Assembly (NCBI GenBank): GCA_017465095.1
Contig: JAFTWX010000046.1
Span: 1 to 64,000, forward strand
DNA: 64,000 nucleotides
Origin: Lachnospiraceae bacterium
Lineage (GTDB): Bacteria > Bacillota > Clostridia > Lachnospirales > Lachnospiraceae
Direction: 5' to 3'
Shown here: piece after piece, positions 53,438 to 61,752 of the stretch
How positions within the stretch are numbered: position 1 is the first letter of the stretch
How the letters are laid out: the number at the start of each line of letters is the position of its first letter
The notes under the pieces: generated by a model
What the model saw: the letters and a program-made list of their open reading frames with translations, nothing else
Databases searched by the model: none
Told to the model about the DNA's origin: nothing
Translations under genes and position numbers: made by a program

Positions 53438-53705
53438 TATATAAACGCAGGACATTTATATAGCAGTTAATCTGTGCGAATTCCTAGAATTACTTGAAAT
53501 ATAAAATCATGTGATAGCGAAAAAACATCACTTGTTTGAAAAAGAAGGATATATTCCCGGCACCAAGTTCACTTGATGTGACGGAATATATCCTTCTTTT
53601 GAGTTTGATGTTTTTGAAGCTGTACTTCACATGATTTTATATTTTGTAGTAATTCTCAGAATTCGTACAACATTAATTGCGGTATAAATATCCTGCATTT
53701 ATATA
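53438..53705. repeat. 270-base imperfect palindrome (MITE-like element or giant hairpin)
   Basis: The whole gap between two convergent genes is an inverted repeat with arms of about 120 bases. The ends TATATAAACGCAGGACATTT and AAATATCCTGCATTTATATA pair with few mismatches; AAATATAAAATCATGTGA (53497-53514) has a perfect partner at 53627-53644; the centre AAAAGAAGGATATATTCC (53540-53557) pairs perfectly with 53583-53600 around a 25-base loop that itself contains CAAGTTCACTTG. No ORF is present. The right end touches the aroC stop codon. It may be a miniature transposable element or a two-way transcription barrier. Confidence 0.8.
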
Positions 53706-53707
53706 TT

Positions 53708-54805
53708 TTATTCATAAATCTTTTTTAAGTTGTCCAGCTTCGCAGTAGCATTTTCCATCATCAAATCCAAGATCGTCAGAGCGGTCATGGCTTCGACGAC
53801 AACAACTGCGCGGGGAACAATCACCGGATCGTGGCGCCCTTTGATTTGAACGGAAATGTTTTCTCCGTCTTTATTTACGGTATTTTGCTCTTTGAAGATG
53901 GACGGGGTAGGTTTGATGTAAGCGCGGAGCACAATGTCCTCTCCGTCGCTCATACCGCCTAAAATTCCGCCGCTGTGATTCGTTGCCTTTGCAACAGCAC
54001 CGTCTTTCATAACGAAAGAGTCGTTGTTTTCGGAACCTTTCATCGTGGCAACGGCGATACCGTCACCGATTTCGAAGGCTTTGACACTTCCGATGGACAT
54101 GATGGCTTTGCCGAGATTGGCATCTAATTTGTCAAAGACCGGTTCGCCGACACCGGCAGGAACACCTTTGGCAACACACTCAATAACACCGCCGGAAGAG
54201 TCGAGAGACTTCATACATTCTTCCAGATAAGCTTCGGCCTTTGCGGAAGCATCCGCATCGGGCATCGAAGTCGGAGTAGATAAAATCGTCTCTTTATCGA
54301 ACTTGGCATAATCGATGGTCACAGGGCCGATGGAGCGGGTATAGGCACAAATCTCAATGCCGAGTTCCTTTAACAGTTTCAGTGCAATAGCACCTGCTGC
54401 CACACGGCCGATGGTTTCACGGCCGGAGGAGCGTCCGCCGCCCCGGTAATCGCGGAACCCGTATTTTTCATCAAAGGTATAATCCGCATGTCCCGGTCTG
54501 TAATAGGAGGCAATCTCCGAATAATCACCGGAACGCTGGGATGTATTTCTGACAAGAAGCGCAATCGGCGTACCTGTAGTTTTTCCTTCAAAAACGCCGG
54601 AGAGGATTTCTACCTCGTCCGCTTCCTTGCGCGGAGTGGCAAATTTGCTCTGTCCCGGTTTGCGTCGGTTGAGATATGTTTGGATGTCCGATGCAGAAAG
54701 AGAAAGTCCTGCCGGGCACCCGTCAACGACCACGCCGATACCTTCTCCGTGGGATTCGCCGAAGGTCTGTATTGTAAAATGTTTTCCAAGTATGGAACCG
54801 GCCAT
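53708..54805 (-). CDS. aroC: Chorismate synthase
   Basis: 365 residues from the ATG at 54803-54805, which has GGAGG 7 bases upstream; the frame extends 42 bases further without a site. It converts EPSP to chorismate using reduced FMN, the last common step of aromatic synthesis. Diagnostic: TFGESHGEGIGVVVDGCPAG, NRRKPGQSKFATPRKE, RPGHADYTFDEKYG, GGGRSSGRETIGRVAAGAIA. Its pathway neighbours aroA and tyrA are in a different unit 27 kb away. The promoter shares its -35 box with the divergent VanY-like gene. Confidence 0.97.
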   Translation of the reverse strand: MAGSILGKHFTIQTFGESHGEGIGVVVDGCPAGLSLSASDIQTYLNRRKPGQSKFATPRKEADEVEILSGVFEGKTTGTPIALLVRNTSQRSGDYSEIASYYRPGHADYTFDEKYGFRDYRGGGRSSGRETIGRVAAGAIALKLLKELGIEICAYTRSIGPVTIDYAKFDKETILSTPTSMPDADASAKAEAYLEECMKSLDSSGGVIECVAKGVPAGVGEPVFDKLDANLGKAIMSIGSVKAFEIGDGIAVATMKGSENNDSFVMKDGAVAKATNHSGGILGGMSDGEDIVLRAYIKPTPSIFKEQNTVNKDGENISVQIKGRHDPVIVPRAVVVVEAMTALTILDLMMENATAKLDNLKKIYE

Positions 54806-54845
54806 AATGCACCTCCAAATAGTCTGTAAATTATAAAGCATAATC

Positions 54846-54874
54846 ATTATACGCCATGGCAGTTATGTTTGCAA
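54846..54874 (-). promoter_or_regulatory. Promoter of aroC
   Basis: On the minus strand TTGCAA (54869-54874), 17 bases, perfect TATAAT (54846-54851). The -35 hexamer is its own reverse complement and is shared with the opposite promoter. Confidence 0.75.
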
Positions 54875-54897
54875 AGCGTATTTTCTTATGATATGAT
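54869..54897 (+). promoter_or_regulatory. Promoter of the VanY-like gene
   Basis: TTGCAA (54869-54874, shared with aroC), 17 bases, TATGAT, about 42 bases before the ATG. Confidence 0.7.
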
Positions 54898-54938
54898 TTA
54901 TTTGTGTTTTTACTTGAATACAGTAAGGTGGACCAAAG

Positions 54939-55802
54939 ATGAAAAAAACGCTGAAAATACGCAAGCTCCTTTGCATGCTGAGCGTGTGCATTATTTTTAT
55001 TGTGAGCAATAGTTTTATATACGAACAGATACAAATCAATGCGGATGATATTCCGGCTGGTGCGCTTCCGGAGGATTTTGAACTCATTGAGGACGAGGAC
55101 CTTTTGACGGATGAGGAACTGAAGGACCACGGTGAGGTGGATGCGGAAGAAACCTTTACCCTGGACGATGTTATGAAATCGGATTTCTCAGCGGTAGCGG
55201 AGGAGGAAGAATTGCCGAAGGATGGGGAAATCCAGCTGGATTCCTTTGACGAAAATGACTGGAAAATCGTTTTGATTAACAAACAGCATTCCATTCCGGA
55301 GGATTATGAATTTACTCTCGGAACGATTTCGACTTCCAAGGGAAGTATGAAGTGTGATGAGCGCATTATTCCGGAGCTGCAGCAGATGATGCAGGCGGCG
55401 AAGGACGACGGTGTGACACTTGTGATTTGTTCGCCGTACAGAGACTATGAGAGACAGATTTATCTGTTTAACCGGAAAATCAAGGCATATATGAAACAGC
55501 AGATGTCTTATCTGGAAGCATACCGTGTGACAGCGCAGGCGGTTACGGTTCCGGGAGCTTCCGAGCATCAGATTGGGCTTGCCCTTGATATTGTGACAAA
55601 CACTTATCAGTCCCTCAACGAAGGATTTGAGGATACCGACGCCGGAAAATGGCTGGCAAAACACAGCTATGAGTATGGATTTATTTTACGCTATCCGAAG
55701 GGAAAGGAAGATATCACAGGTATCAGCTATGAACCGTGGCATTTCCGTTATGTGGGAAAGGCGGCGGCAAAGTATATGTACGACCATGAAATGACACTGT
55801 AA
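54939..55802 (+). CDS. VanY-type D-alanyl-D-alanine carboxypeptidase (peptidase M15B)
   Basis: 287 residues. An N-terminal membrane anchor (about 8-28), an acidic linker (about 35-95), then the zinc peptidase domain. The M15B motifs are intact: SPYRDYERQ, PGASEHQIGLALDIV (His and Asp zinc ligands) and EPWHFRYVG (third ligand and catalytic Glu). Such enzymes trim the terminal D-Ala of peptidoglycan stem peptides outside the membrane. Nothing nearby suggests a vancomycin resistance cluster, so ordinary wall maturation is likely. AAGGTGG site; about 50 bases upstream of tgt. Confidence 0.92.
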   Translation: MKKTLKIRKLLCMLSVCIIFIVSNSFIYEQIQINADDIPAGALPEDFELIEDEDLLTDEELKDHGEVDAEETFTLDDVMKSDFSAVAEEEELPKDGEIQLDSFDENDWKIVLINKQHSIPEDYEFTLGTISTSKGSMKCDERIIPELQQMMQAAKDDGVTLVICSPYRDYERQIYLFNRKIKAYMKQQMSYLEAYRVTAQAVTVPGASEHQIGLALDIVTNTYQSLNEGFEDTDAGKWLAKHSYEYGFILRYPKGKEDITGISYEPWHFRYVGKAAAKYMYDHEMTL

Positions 55803-55852
55803 TAGTTTACGGACTAAATTCAGGCACAATAAATCAGAAAAGATGAAATGAT

Positions 55853-56983
55853 ATGTTTCAAGTGATAAAACAGGAGGGCAATGCCAGACGCGGCGTAGCC
55901 ACTACACCACACGGCGTCGTTCAGACGCCGGTTTTTATGAATGTCGGTACCATTGCGGCGATCAAAGGAGCTGTCGGTACGGAGGATCTGGAAGCGATCG
56001 GTACACAGATTCAGCTTTCCAACACGTACCATCTCCATGTAAGACCGGGGGATGAAGTGGTCCACAAGCTGGGGGGGCTTCACAAATTTATGGTATGGGA
56101 CAAGCCGATTTTGACGGATTCCGGCGGATTTCAGGTATTTTCCCTTGCGGGCCTTCGCAAGATTAAGGAAGAAGGCGTCTATTTTAATTCCCATATCGAC
56201 GGACGTAAGATTTTCATGGGACCGGAGGAGAGCATGCAGATTCAGTCCCATCTTGCATCGACAATCGCCATGGCATTTGACGAGTGTCCGCCGAGCAAAG
56301 CGGATTATGATTATGTCAAAAATTCCGTAGACCGCACAACCAGATGGCTGGAACGCTGTAAAAAAGAGATGGACCGCTTGAATACTCTGGATGACACCAT
56401 CAACAAACAGCAGTGGCTGTTCGGTATCAACCAGGGAGCAATCTATAAAGATATCCGCGTGGAACACGCAAAACGCATTGCAGAGTTTGATCTGCAGGGC
56501 TATGCACTGGGCGGACTTGCGGTTGGCGAGACCCATGAAGAAATGTATTACGTGATTGAGGAGACTGCACCATACCTTCCGCAGGAAAAACCGCGCTACC
56601 TGATGGGAGTCGGTACACCGGCTAACATTTTGGAAGCAGTGGACCGTGGAATCGACTTTTTTGACTGTGTATATCCGTCGCGAAACGGACGCCATGGTCA
56701 TCTGTATACAAAGCATGGAAAAATCAATCTTTTCAATGCAAAATATGAGCTGGATACGCGCCCGATTGAGGAGGACTGTCAGTGTCCGGCCTGCAAGCGA
56801 TACAACCGCGCATACATCCGCCATCTTCTCAAGGCAAAAGAGATGCTCGGCATGCGACTTTGCGTTCTTCATAACCTGTATTTTTACAACCACATGATGG
56901 AAGACATCCGCATGGCACTGGATGAGGGCAGATTTGCTGCCTATAAAAAAGAAATGCTGGAGAGCATGGCGGCGGGGGAGTAA
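55853..56983 (+). CDS. tgt: tRNA-guanine transglycosylase
   Basis: 376 residues, normal length. It swaps G34 for preQ1 in tRNAs with GUN anticodons. Visible: the nucleophile region LTDSGGFQVFSLAGLRKIKE, FDCVYPSRNGRHGHLYT, and the zinc site CQCPACKRYNRAYIRHLLKA followed by HNLYFY with its His ligand. QueA, which acts on the next step, is encoded 32 kb upstream. The ribosome binding site is weak. yajC follows after a promoter-containing gap of 89 bases, preserving the common tgt-yajC order. Confidence 0.97.
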   Translation: MFQVIKQEGNARRGVATTPHGVVQTPVFMNVGTIAAIKGAVGTEDLEAIGTQIQLSNTYHLHVRPGDEVVHKLGGLHKFMVWDKPILTDSGGFQVFSLAGLRKIKEEGVYFNSHIDGRKIFMGPEESMQIQSHLASTIAMAFDECPPSKADYDYVKNSVDRTTRWLERCKKEMDRLNTLDDTINKQQWLFGINQGAIYKDIRVEHAKRIAEFDLQGYALGGLAVGETHEEMYYVIEETAPYLPQEKPRYLMGVGTPANILEAVDRGIDFFDCVYPSRNGRHGHLYTKHGKINLFNAKYELDTRPIEEDCQCPACKRYNRAYIRHLLKAKEMLGMRLCVLHNLYFYNHMMEDIRMALDEGRFAAYKKEMLESMAAGE

Positions 56984-56999
56984 TTTATAAAGGTTTTAC

Positions 57000-57028
57000 T
57001 TGCACAACGCCCATAATTTGTGTATGAT
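57000..57028 (+). promoter_or_regulatory. Promoter of yajC
   Basis: TTGCAC, 17 bases, TATGAT, about 45 bases before the yajC ATG, so yajC need not depend on tgt transcription. Confidence 0.7.
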
Positions 57029-57072
57029 ATCTTCTAGTACGAAAATTTGAAGCATAAACGGAGGTTTATAAC

Positions 57073-57402
57073 ATGGGACTTTTATTAACAGCAGAAGCTG
57101 CAGCAGCGCCTAGCGCACAGGGATCAGGACTTTTTCTGGTTGGATATATTGTCTTTTTTGTAGCAATCATTTATCTTATGATGGTTCGTCCGCAGAAAAA
57201 AGAGCAGAAGAGAATGAACGCGATGTTTTCTTCTATGGCAGTCGGCGACAGTGTGTTGACTACAAGCGGCTTTTACGGTATTTTGATCGATATCGACGAT
57301 GAACAGAACACGGTAATCGTTGAGTTCGGTAACAACAAAAACTGCCGTATCCCGATGAACAAGACAGCGATTGCCCAGGTAGAAAAACCGGACGCTGAAT
57401 AA
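57073..57402 (+). CDS. yajC: Preprotein translocase subunit YajC
   Basis: 109 residues. A membrane segment (about 20-40, FLVGYIVFFVAIIYLMMVRP) followed by the family motif RPQKKEQKRMNAMFSSMAVGD and the small beta domain (VLTTSGFYGILIDI, VIVEFGNNKNCRIPMNKTAI). YajC associates with SecDF in the membrane; no secDF genes follow here. GGAGG site. Located after tgt as in many bacteria. A strong terminator follows. Confidence 0.95.
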   Translation: MGLLLTAEAAAAPSAQGSGLFLVGYIVFFVAIIYLMMVRPQKKEQKRMNAMFSSMAVGDSVLTTSGFYGILIDIDDEQNTVIVEFGNNKNCRIPMNKTAIAQVEKPDAE

Positions 57403-57424
57403 AATATTTTAAAGCAAAGTATAA

Positions 57425-57459
57425 AGAGACGTTGATGCAGGCATCAGCGTCTCTTTTTT
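57425..57459. terminator. Terminator after yajC, overlapping the end of the convergent gene
   Basis: A 14-base stem AGAGACGTTGATGC/GCATCAGCGTCTCT with a 2-base centre (one G-T pair) and six T. The minus-strand gene's stop codon lies inside the stem. Confidence 0.85.
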
Positions 57460-58748
57460 GCTCGAAATTTATGTTTGAGTTTTTTGTATTCCTGTTTTAA
57501 AAATGCAACATCCGTTCCGTGATAAAAAATAAGGAGCAGGCAGAATATACTTACAAGCTGCGCGCGGAAGGTGAAAAAATAATGGATGTAGGAATGATTG
57601 GACAGTACGGCAAAACGTACATACGGAATCAGCCCGATCAAAAACAGTACCGGAACAACGTCCGGAAGATTCTTTTGTTTTTTGACCAGATAGAACACCA
57701 TGGCAATCAAAACAAGCAGAAGTACCGGAAGAACAAAACCGATCCGGTCGCTGCAAAGCGAAACCGGAAACAGACACCGGAGATTTCGCAGGAGGGCACC
57801 GTTGATCTGCTGAAGCAGGTTCATGGAAGCCGCTGCCTCCCCGCCGGTCCGCTCGGCCGTGCTTGCAAGGGCATCGGATAGGCCGTTGGTTCTGAATACT
57901 ATGCTGTAGAGTACCCATTTAAAACTCCATGTAAATCCGTAGCCAAACAGCCAGCTGACACCGGACTTAACACAAAACAGAATCTTTTTTTCGTTCTGTT
58001 TCAATATGTAGAGAGTCAGCGGCAACAAAAAGGTCAGTGTTTCTGTCGTCAGAAAGTCTGTAAATGCAGTCAGGCTTCCCAAAACGAGAAAAACAGGGAC
58101 GTCAGAACCGGTATATTTGCGCCGGAGTCGTAAAATAATCGGAACCGATCCGAAAGCAATGACAAACGTGGACATGTATTCCAGCGAGAACGGTACATAC
58201 CAGACAGCGCACACAAAGCAGGCGACAAGAAAGCAGATCCCGGTCCCGAAGCCGTATTCTTTCTTTATGGCCCAAAAGGCGATAAGCAGGAGAACAGCCA
58301 GCAGAATCATGTTCAGCACATAAATCTGCGACAGGTCAAAGAACAAAAAAAGCGGTCTGAGAAACGCCAGAGAGCCGTGCCAGTAGCGCATGTATTCATA
58401 AGTCGGAGATGCATCGTTTTTGACGCAATAAAGCAGGTTGTCGTTTTCGTTTGCGTATTCGTCATAGTAGTACCTGGAACGCATGACGGAGGCAAACGGC
58501 GCCGAGCTGTCACAGCTGTATGCAATGTTTAAGAGAATGGCATCTGCATGGCGGTCGATTTTGGAAGCCTTATCTTTTTCCGTCAGATGAAAAAAGGGTT
58601 GTTTTTCGCACAAAAACTCCGCAGATTCCAGAAGGTTTTCCTTGAGCTGCCCGGAAGGAATCCGCGCAGAGCAGGTCAGAAGAACAATCTCTACGGCCAA
58701 TGTGATAAGCAATATGAAACTGTAATTTAAAAATTTGTTTTTTCTCAT
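57444..58748 (-). CDS. Uncharacterised polytopic membrane protein (GT-C-like layout)
   Basis: 434 residues. A first membrane segment (about 8-26), an extracytoplasmic loop of about 100 residues (with YYYDEYANENDNLLYC and YWHGSLAFLRPLF), then eight or nine further membrane segments ending in a basic tail. The long first outer loop followed by many helices resembles GT-C fold glycosyltransferases or related lipid-linked sugar enzymes, but no DxD-type motif could be fixed, so this is only a layout similarity. No ribosome binding site precedes the ATG and a promoter ends very close to it. Single gene; function unknown. Confidence 0.7.
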   Translation of the reverse strand: MRKNKFLNYSFILLITLAVEIVLLTCSARIPSGQLKENLLESAEFLCEKQPFFHLTEKDKASKIDRHADAILLNIAYSCDSSAPFASVMRSRYYYDEYANENDNLLYCVKNDASPTYEYMRYWHGSLAFLRPLFLFFDLSQIYVLNMILLAVLLLIAFWAIKKEYGFGTGICFLVACFVCAVWYVPFSLEYMSTFVIAFGSVPIILRLRRKYTGSDVPVFLVLGSLTAFTDFLTTETLTFLLPLTLYILKQNEKKILFCVKSGVSWLFGYGFTWSFKWVLYSIVFRTNGLSDALASTAERTGGEAAASMNLLQQINGALLRNLRCLFPVSLCSDRIGFVLPVLLLVLIAMVFYLVKKQKNLPDVVPVLFLIGLIPYVRFAVLSNHSYIHYFFTFRAQLVSIFCLLLIFYHGTDVAFLKQEYKKLKHKFRAKKRR

Positions 58749-58754
58749 AAAAAA

Positions 58755-58784
58755 ATACTAGCACAAAGGCAGGATTTTATGCAA
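58755..58784 (-). promoter_or_regulatory. Possible promoter of the polytopic membrane protein gene
   Basis: On the minus strand TTGCAT (58779-58784), 18 bases, TAGTAT (58755-58760), only 6 bases before the ATG, implying a near-leaderless message. Confidence 0.45.
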
Positions 58785-58790
58785 CAAAAG

Positions 58791-58820
58791 TTGACATGAC
58801 TTTATTGCTTCATGTAAAAT
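58791..58820 (+). promoter_or_regulatory. Promoter of the FecR/PP2C/CHASE2 cassette
   Basis: Consensus TTGACA, 18 bases, TAAAAT, 28 bases before the first ATG. Confidence 0.7.
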
Positions 58821-58848
58821 TAAGAAAATTGTGTTTTTGGGGGTTCGA

Positions 58849-60609
58849 ATGAGAAAAAGGCTAAAAAAATTGATGGCTTGGATACTGCTTTTTGTGCTGT
58901 GTCTGCAAAGCGGTTCATTTACGGCGCTTGGTGCACCGAACTACATTACGACGGATTACACCTTGGAATCTGACAGCTACACGGATGGCTATGTGGTGAC
59001 CAGCGGCGGAGTGCTTCGGTTTGCACCGGGATTGACGGTAAATCATCAGGTAACCCTGCAGTCCGGAGATTCTGTAGGGACGGGAAAACTGATCATTCCT
59101 GCCACCGCGACGATGAACGCAGGTATTACCATCCCAAGCGGATATTACAACAATCAGATAGACAATTCGGGAACAATCAACTATGAGCTGGAACTCACGG
59201 ACGGTACCATATATAACCGCGGAAAAATCAGTTCTTTGACGCTGCTTGGTTCTTCCATGTTGCACTCCGAGGACGGAGCATCCTACGGGATACTGGATAT
59301 CAGGGGAACCGGGTCCGGAGCGGTGATGACATCCGGAGCGATGTCGGCGGATGTTCTTTTGATGGACGGTTATGGTTTCTCGGAGATTGACAGCTCGCCA
59401 ACAACGATACGTGTGAACGATCAGTTTATGTATGTAGGCACAGAAGCATTGTCGGATAAACTTTCCATACAACTTAATTCCAAAACGGAGACAACGATTG
59501 CAACAGAGGGACAAAGCGGTCTGTCTGTCTTTTTTGATGGAATTAAATACCCGTTGCCGGCGCTCAGTATTGCAGAGAAATCATTGAATGAAATCTATGC
59601 GGTTTCCGGGGATAAATCAGCTGTCTCTTACGGCGATCTTGTGGTCGGATATCAGACAACAAAGTCTGATGCGGTAAAAATTACAAACAGCGGTCTTGCG
59701 GACGTGCAGATACGTCTTGTGCCGTCCGGTGCGTGGAGTGACATGATTTCCGTGACATCCGGCGCGGCGTCGGTTAAATACAATTCGCCGATTTCTCTTG
59801 CGAAAGGGAATTCGGTTACGTTAAACATGGGGCTGAACAAAGGCGTTGCAGCCGGAACCAACACCGGAAACCTTTCTGTGCAGCTTTGTACATCGGAAGG
59901 AATATGCTATGATTCGTTTGATATAAGCGCAACGGTTGTTGTAAAAAAGGAGCCTTCCATTTCTGCACCGTCCGATTTTTACACACTTTCCGGAGAAAAA
60001 GGCGAGAACGGCTTCTATACATCGGATGTGACGGTGACGCCTACGGCAGGCTACCGGATTGCCAAGTCACTGGAGGACGATTTTACGGATACGATAGTTT
60101 ACAGCAGTACGGCAAAAACGCCGGGTGTTTATTTGTCTAAAAAATCAACCGGGCAGATTACGGAACAGGTAAAGCTTAAGACAATCAAAATTGACAAGAC
60201 AAAGCCGGAAGTGAACCGGACCTCCGGCGAAACCTATTATACGGATAAATTGACGGTTAAGGTCACGGATGATCATTTGAGCACGGTGAAGGTAAACGGT
60301 GAAGCCAAGACCGTGGAGGACGGAAAGGCGACATTCAAACTGGAAGGCTCGGACAATGAGGAAAAGAAATATGTAATCCGCGCCGAGGATAAGGCGGGAA
60401 ATGTCAAAAAAATCACGGTTTATGTGGCGCCCGATTGGATGGAAAACGGAAAAGTGCCGGGCGGCAAAGCTGTCAAACTGTACAAGAATAAAAAGTATAA
60501 GTTTGGGGACGGAAACTTTAAGGTTTCCGGGGATTCCACAACGTATAAGGGCGGCAAAGCATTTTATGTGACGCAGTCGGGCGAGTATACGCTGAGCAAC
60601 GTAAATTAA
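58849..60609 (+). CDS. Secreted protein of unknown function, first gene of a signalling cassette
   Basis: 586 residues from ATG 58849 (GGGGG 5 bases upstream; a GTG at 58831 is in frame). Signal peptide ending near TALGA. The N-terminal region is rich in short beta repeats with N/G/S turns (LTVNHQVTLQSGDSVGTGKL, TMNAGITIPSGYYNNQID), suggesting a right-handed beta-helix; a middle region around 275-375 looks like an immunoglobulin-type beta sandwich (VKITNSGLADVQIRLVPSG); the end holds Ig-like segments (KIDKTKPEVNRTSGETYYT). No anchor is visible. It precedes a FecR protein gene by 13 bases, so the two may interact at the surface. The family was not recognised. Confidence 0.7.
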   Translation: MRKRLKKLMAWILLFVLCLQSGSFTALGAPNYITTDYTLESDSYTDGYVVTSGGVLRFAPGLTVNHQVTLQSGDSVGTGKLIIPATATMNAGITIPSGYYNNQIDNSGTINYELELTDGTIYNRGKISSLTLLGSSMLHSEDGASYGILDIRGTGSGAVMTSGAMSADVLLMDGYGFSEIDSSPTTIRVNDQFMYVGTEALSDKLSIQLNSKTETTIATEGQSGLSVFFDGIKYPLPALSIAEKSLNEIYAVSGDKSAVSYGDLVVGYQTTKSDAVKITNSGLADVQIRLVPSGAWSDMISVTSGAASVKYNSPISLAKGNSVTLNMGLNKGVAAGTNTGNLSVQLCTSEGICYDSFDISATVVVKKEPSISAPSDFYTLSGEKGENGFYTSDVTVTPTAGYRIAKSLEDDFTDTIVYSSTAKTPGVYLSKKSTGQITEQVKLKTIKIDKTKPEVNRTSGETYYTDKLTVKVTDDHLSTVKVNGEAKTVEDGKATFKLEGSDNEEKKYVIRAEDKAGNVKKITVYVAPDWMENGKVPGGKAVKLYKNKKYKFGDGNFKVSGDSTTYKGGKAFYVTQSGEYTLSNVN

Positions 60610-60622
60610 CAGGAGCAAAAGA

Positions 60623-61735
60623 ATGAATTCAAAAAAGAAATTGTGGATCGGAATCGGGATCGCTTTGGTGGTTGTCCTTGTCATTTGCCTGATTTTACTT
60701 TTGACGGGAAAAGAAAGCTACCGGGTCGTAAAAATATATGAGCTTGACGGCAGCGCTACCGTGCGCAGGGAGTCCATGGGTGAAATCGAAATGTATCCGA
60801 ATATGGTTCTTCAGTCGGGAGACGAGGTGTATTTGGCGGAAGGATTGCTCACCTTAAAGCTGGATGAAGACAAATATGTCTATGTGGAAGAGAAGACAAG
60901 ATTTCAGCTTGTGGCATCCGGAAACAGCAATTCCGGGAAAACAAGCATTCATTTGCTGGAGGGAGCGATTGTAAATGAAATCCAGTCTCCGCTTGCTGAG
61001 AATGCTTCTTATGAAGTACATACGCAAAACTCGTCCATGTCGGTCAGGGGTACGGTATTTCGTGTAGAAATCTTCCGTGATGAGGCAGGAATCTTGTATA
61101 CAAGAGTTTCCGTGTTTGACGGCAAGGTGGAAACCCAGCTTGTTTATAAGGACGGAACAAAGGCAGATGCCAGAATGCTGGAATACGGAAAAGAAACCAT
61201 CATTTTTGAGGATGAAGTGAATACAGATTATTTGGAAGGCATCACGGATATCAAGTACGAAACATTGCCGAAGAGTGCATTGGTGGCATTGAAAGAGTTA
61301 GTGCAAAATGGGTTGGAACTCCCGATTTCTCTTGAGAAGCTGGATGAACTGCTGGCGGATGAGCCGGAGCAGGAGCCGGAACTTGAGGAAGACGGAGATA
61401 CAGAAGATACCGAAGATACTGCAGATGATATGCAGGAGGATGCAGAGGAAGATACCGGAGATGAGTCGGAGGATGAATCGGTAGGAGACGACGATTCTGC
61501 GGAGGATACCGGTGACGATACGACAGCGGGAACAGATGAAACGCCGCCTGCATCGACAACGGGAAAAAGCTATAAAATAACATTTGTGTATGACGGCGAA
61601 GTTTTTGCAACGCAGAATGTTTCCGAGGGCGGACAGGCGTCGAAACCGAAGCTTGCACCTGCGCCGGACGGTTCCTGGGATTTTGACTTTACTACAGCCA
61701 TACATAAGGATACCGAAATTAATTGGAAAGAATAA
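60623..61735 (+). CDS. Membrane-anchored FecR-domain protein with InlB-like C-terminal repeat
   Basis: 370 residues. Membrane segment at about 7-28, then an extracellular FecR domain (about 38-190: DGSATVRRESMGEIEMYPNM, LQSGDEVYLAEGLLTLKLDE, SMSVRGTVFRVEI, VSVFDGKVETQ). A long acidic Glu/Asp/Thr linker (about 245-310) leads to one InlB B-like repeat (YKITFVYDGEVFATQNVSEG). There is no FecI sigma or TonB context, as expected in a Gram-positive. FecR domains also accompany CHASE2 cyclases, and a CHASE2 gene follows two genes downstream, so a ligand-presenting role for that sensor is plausible. GGAG site, operon spacing. Confidence 0.82.
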   Translation: MNSKKKLWIGIGIALVVVLVICLILLLTGKESYRVVKIYELDGSATVRRESMGEIEMYPNMVLQSGDEVYLAEGLLTLKLDEDKYVYVEEKTRFQLVASGNSNSGKTSIHLLEGAIVNEIQSPLAENASYEVHTQNSSMSVRGTVFRVEIFRDEAGILYTRVSVFDGKVETQLVYKDGTKADARMLEYGKETIIFEDEVNTDYLEGITDIKYETLPKSALVALKELVQNGLELPISLEKLDELLADEPEQEPELEEDGDTEDTEDTADDMQEDAEEDTGDESEDESVGDDDSAEDTGDDTTAGTDETPPASTTGKSYKITFVYDGEVFATQNVSEGGQASKPKLAPAPDGSWDFDFTTAIHKDTEINWKE

Positions 61736-61752
61736 GCAGTGAGGATGATGAC

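Noticed and set aside
60623..61735. FecR protein as part of an iron/sigma factor system
   Set aside because: No FecI-type sigma factor or TonB-dependent receptor is present; the CHASE2 and cNMP context fits better.
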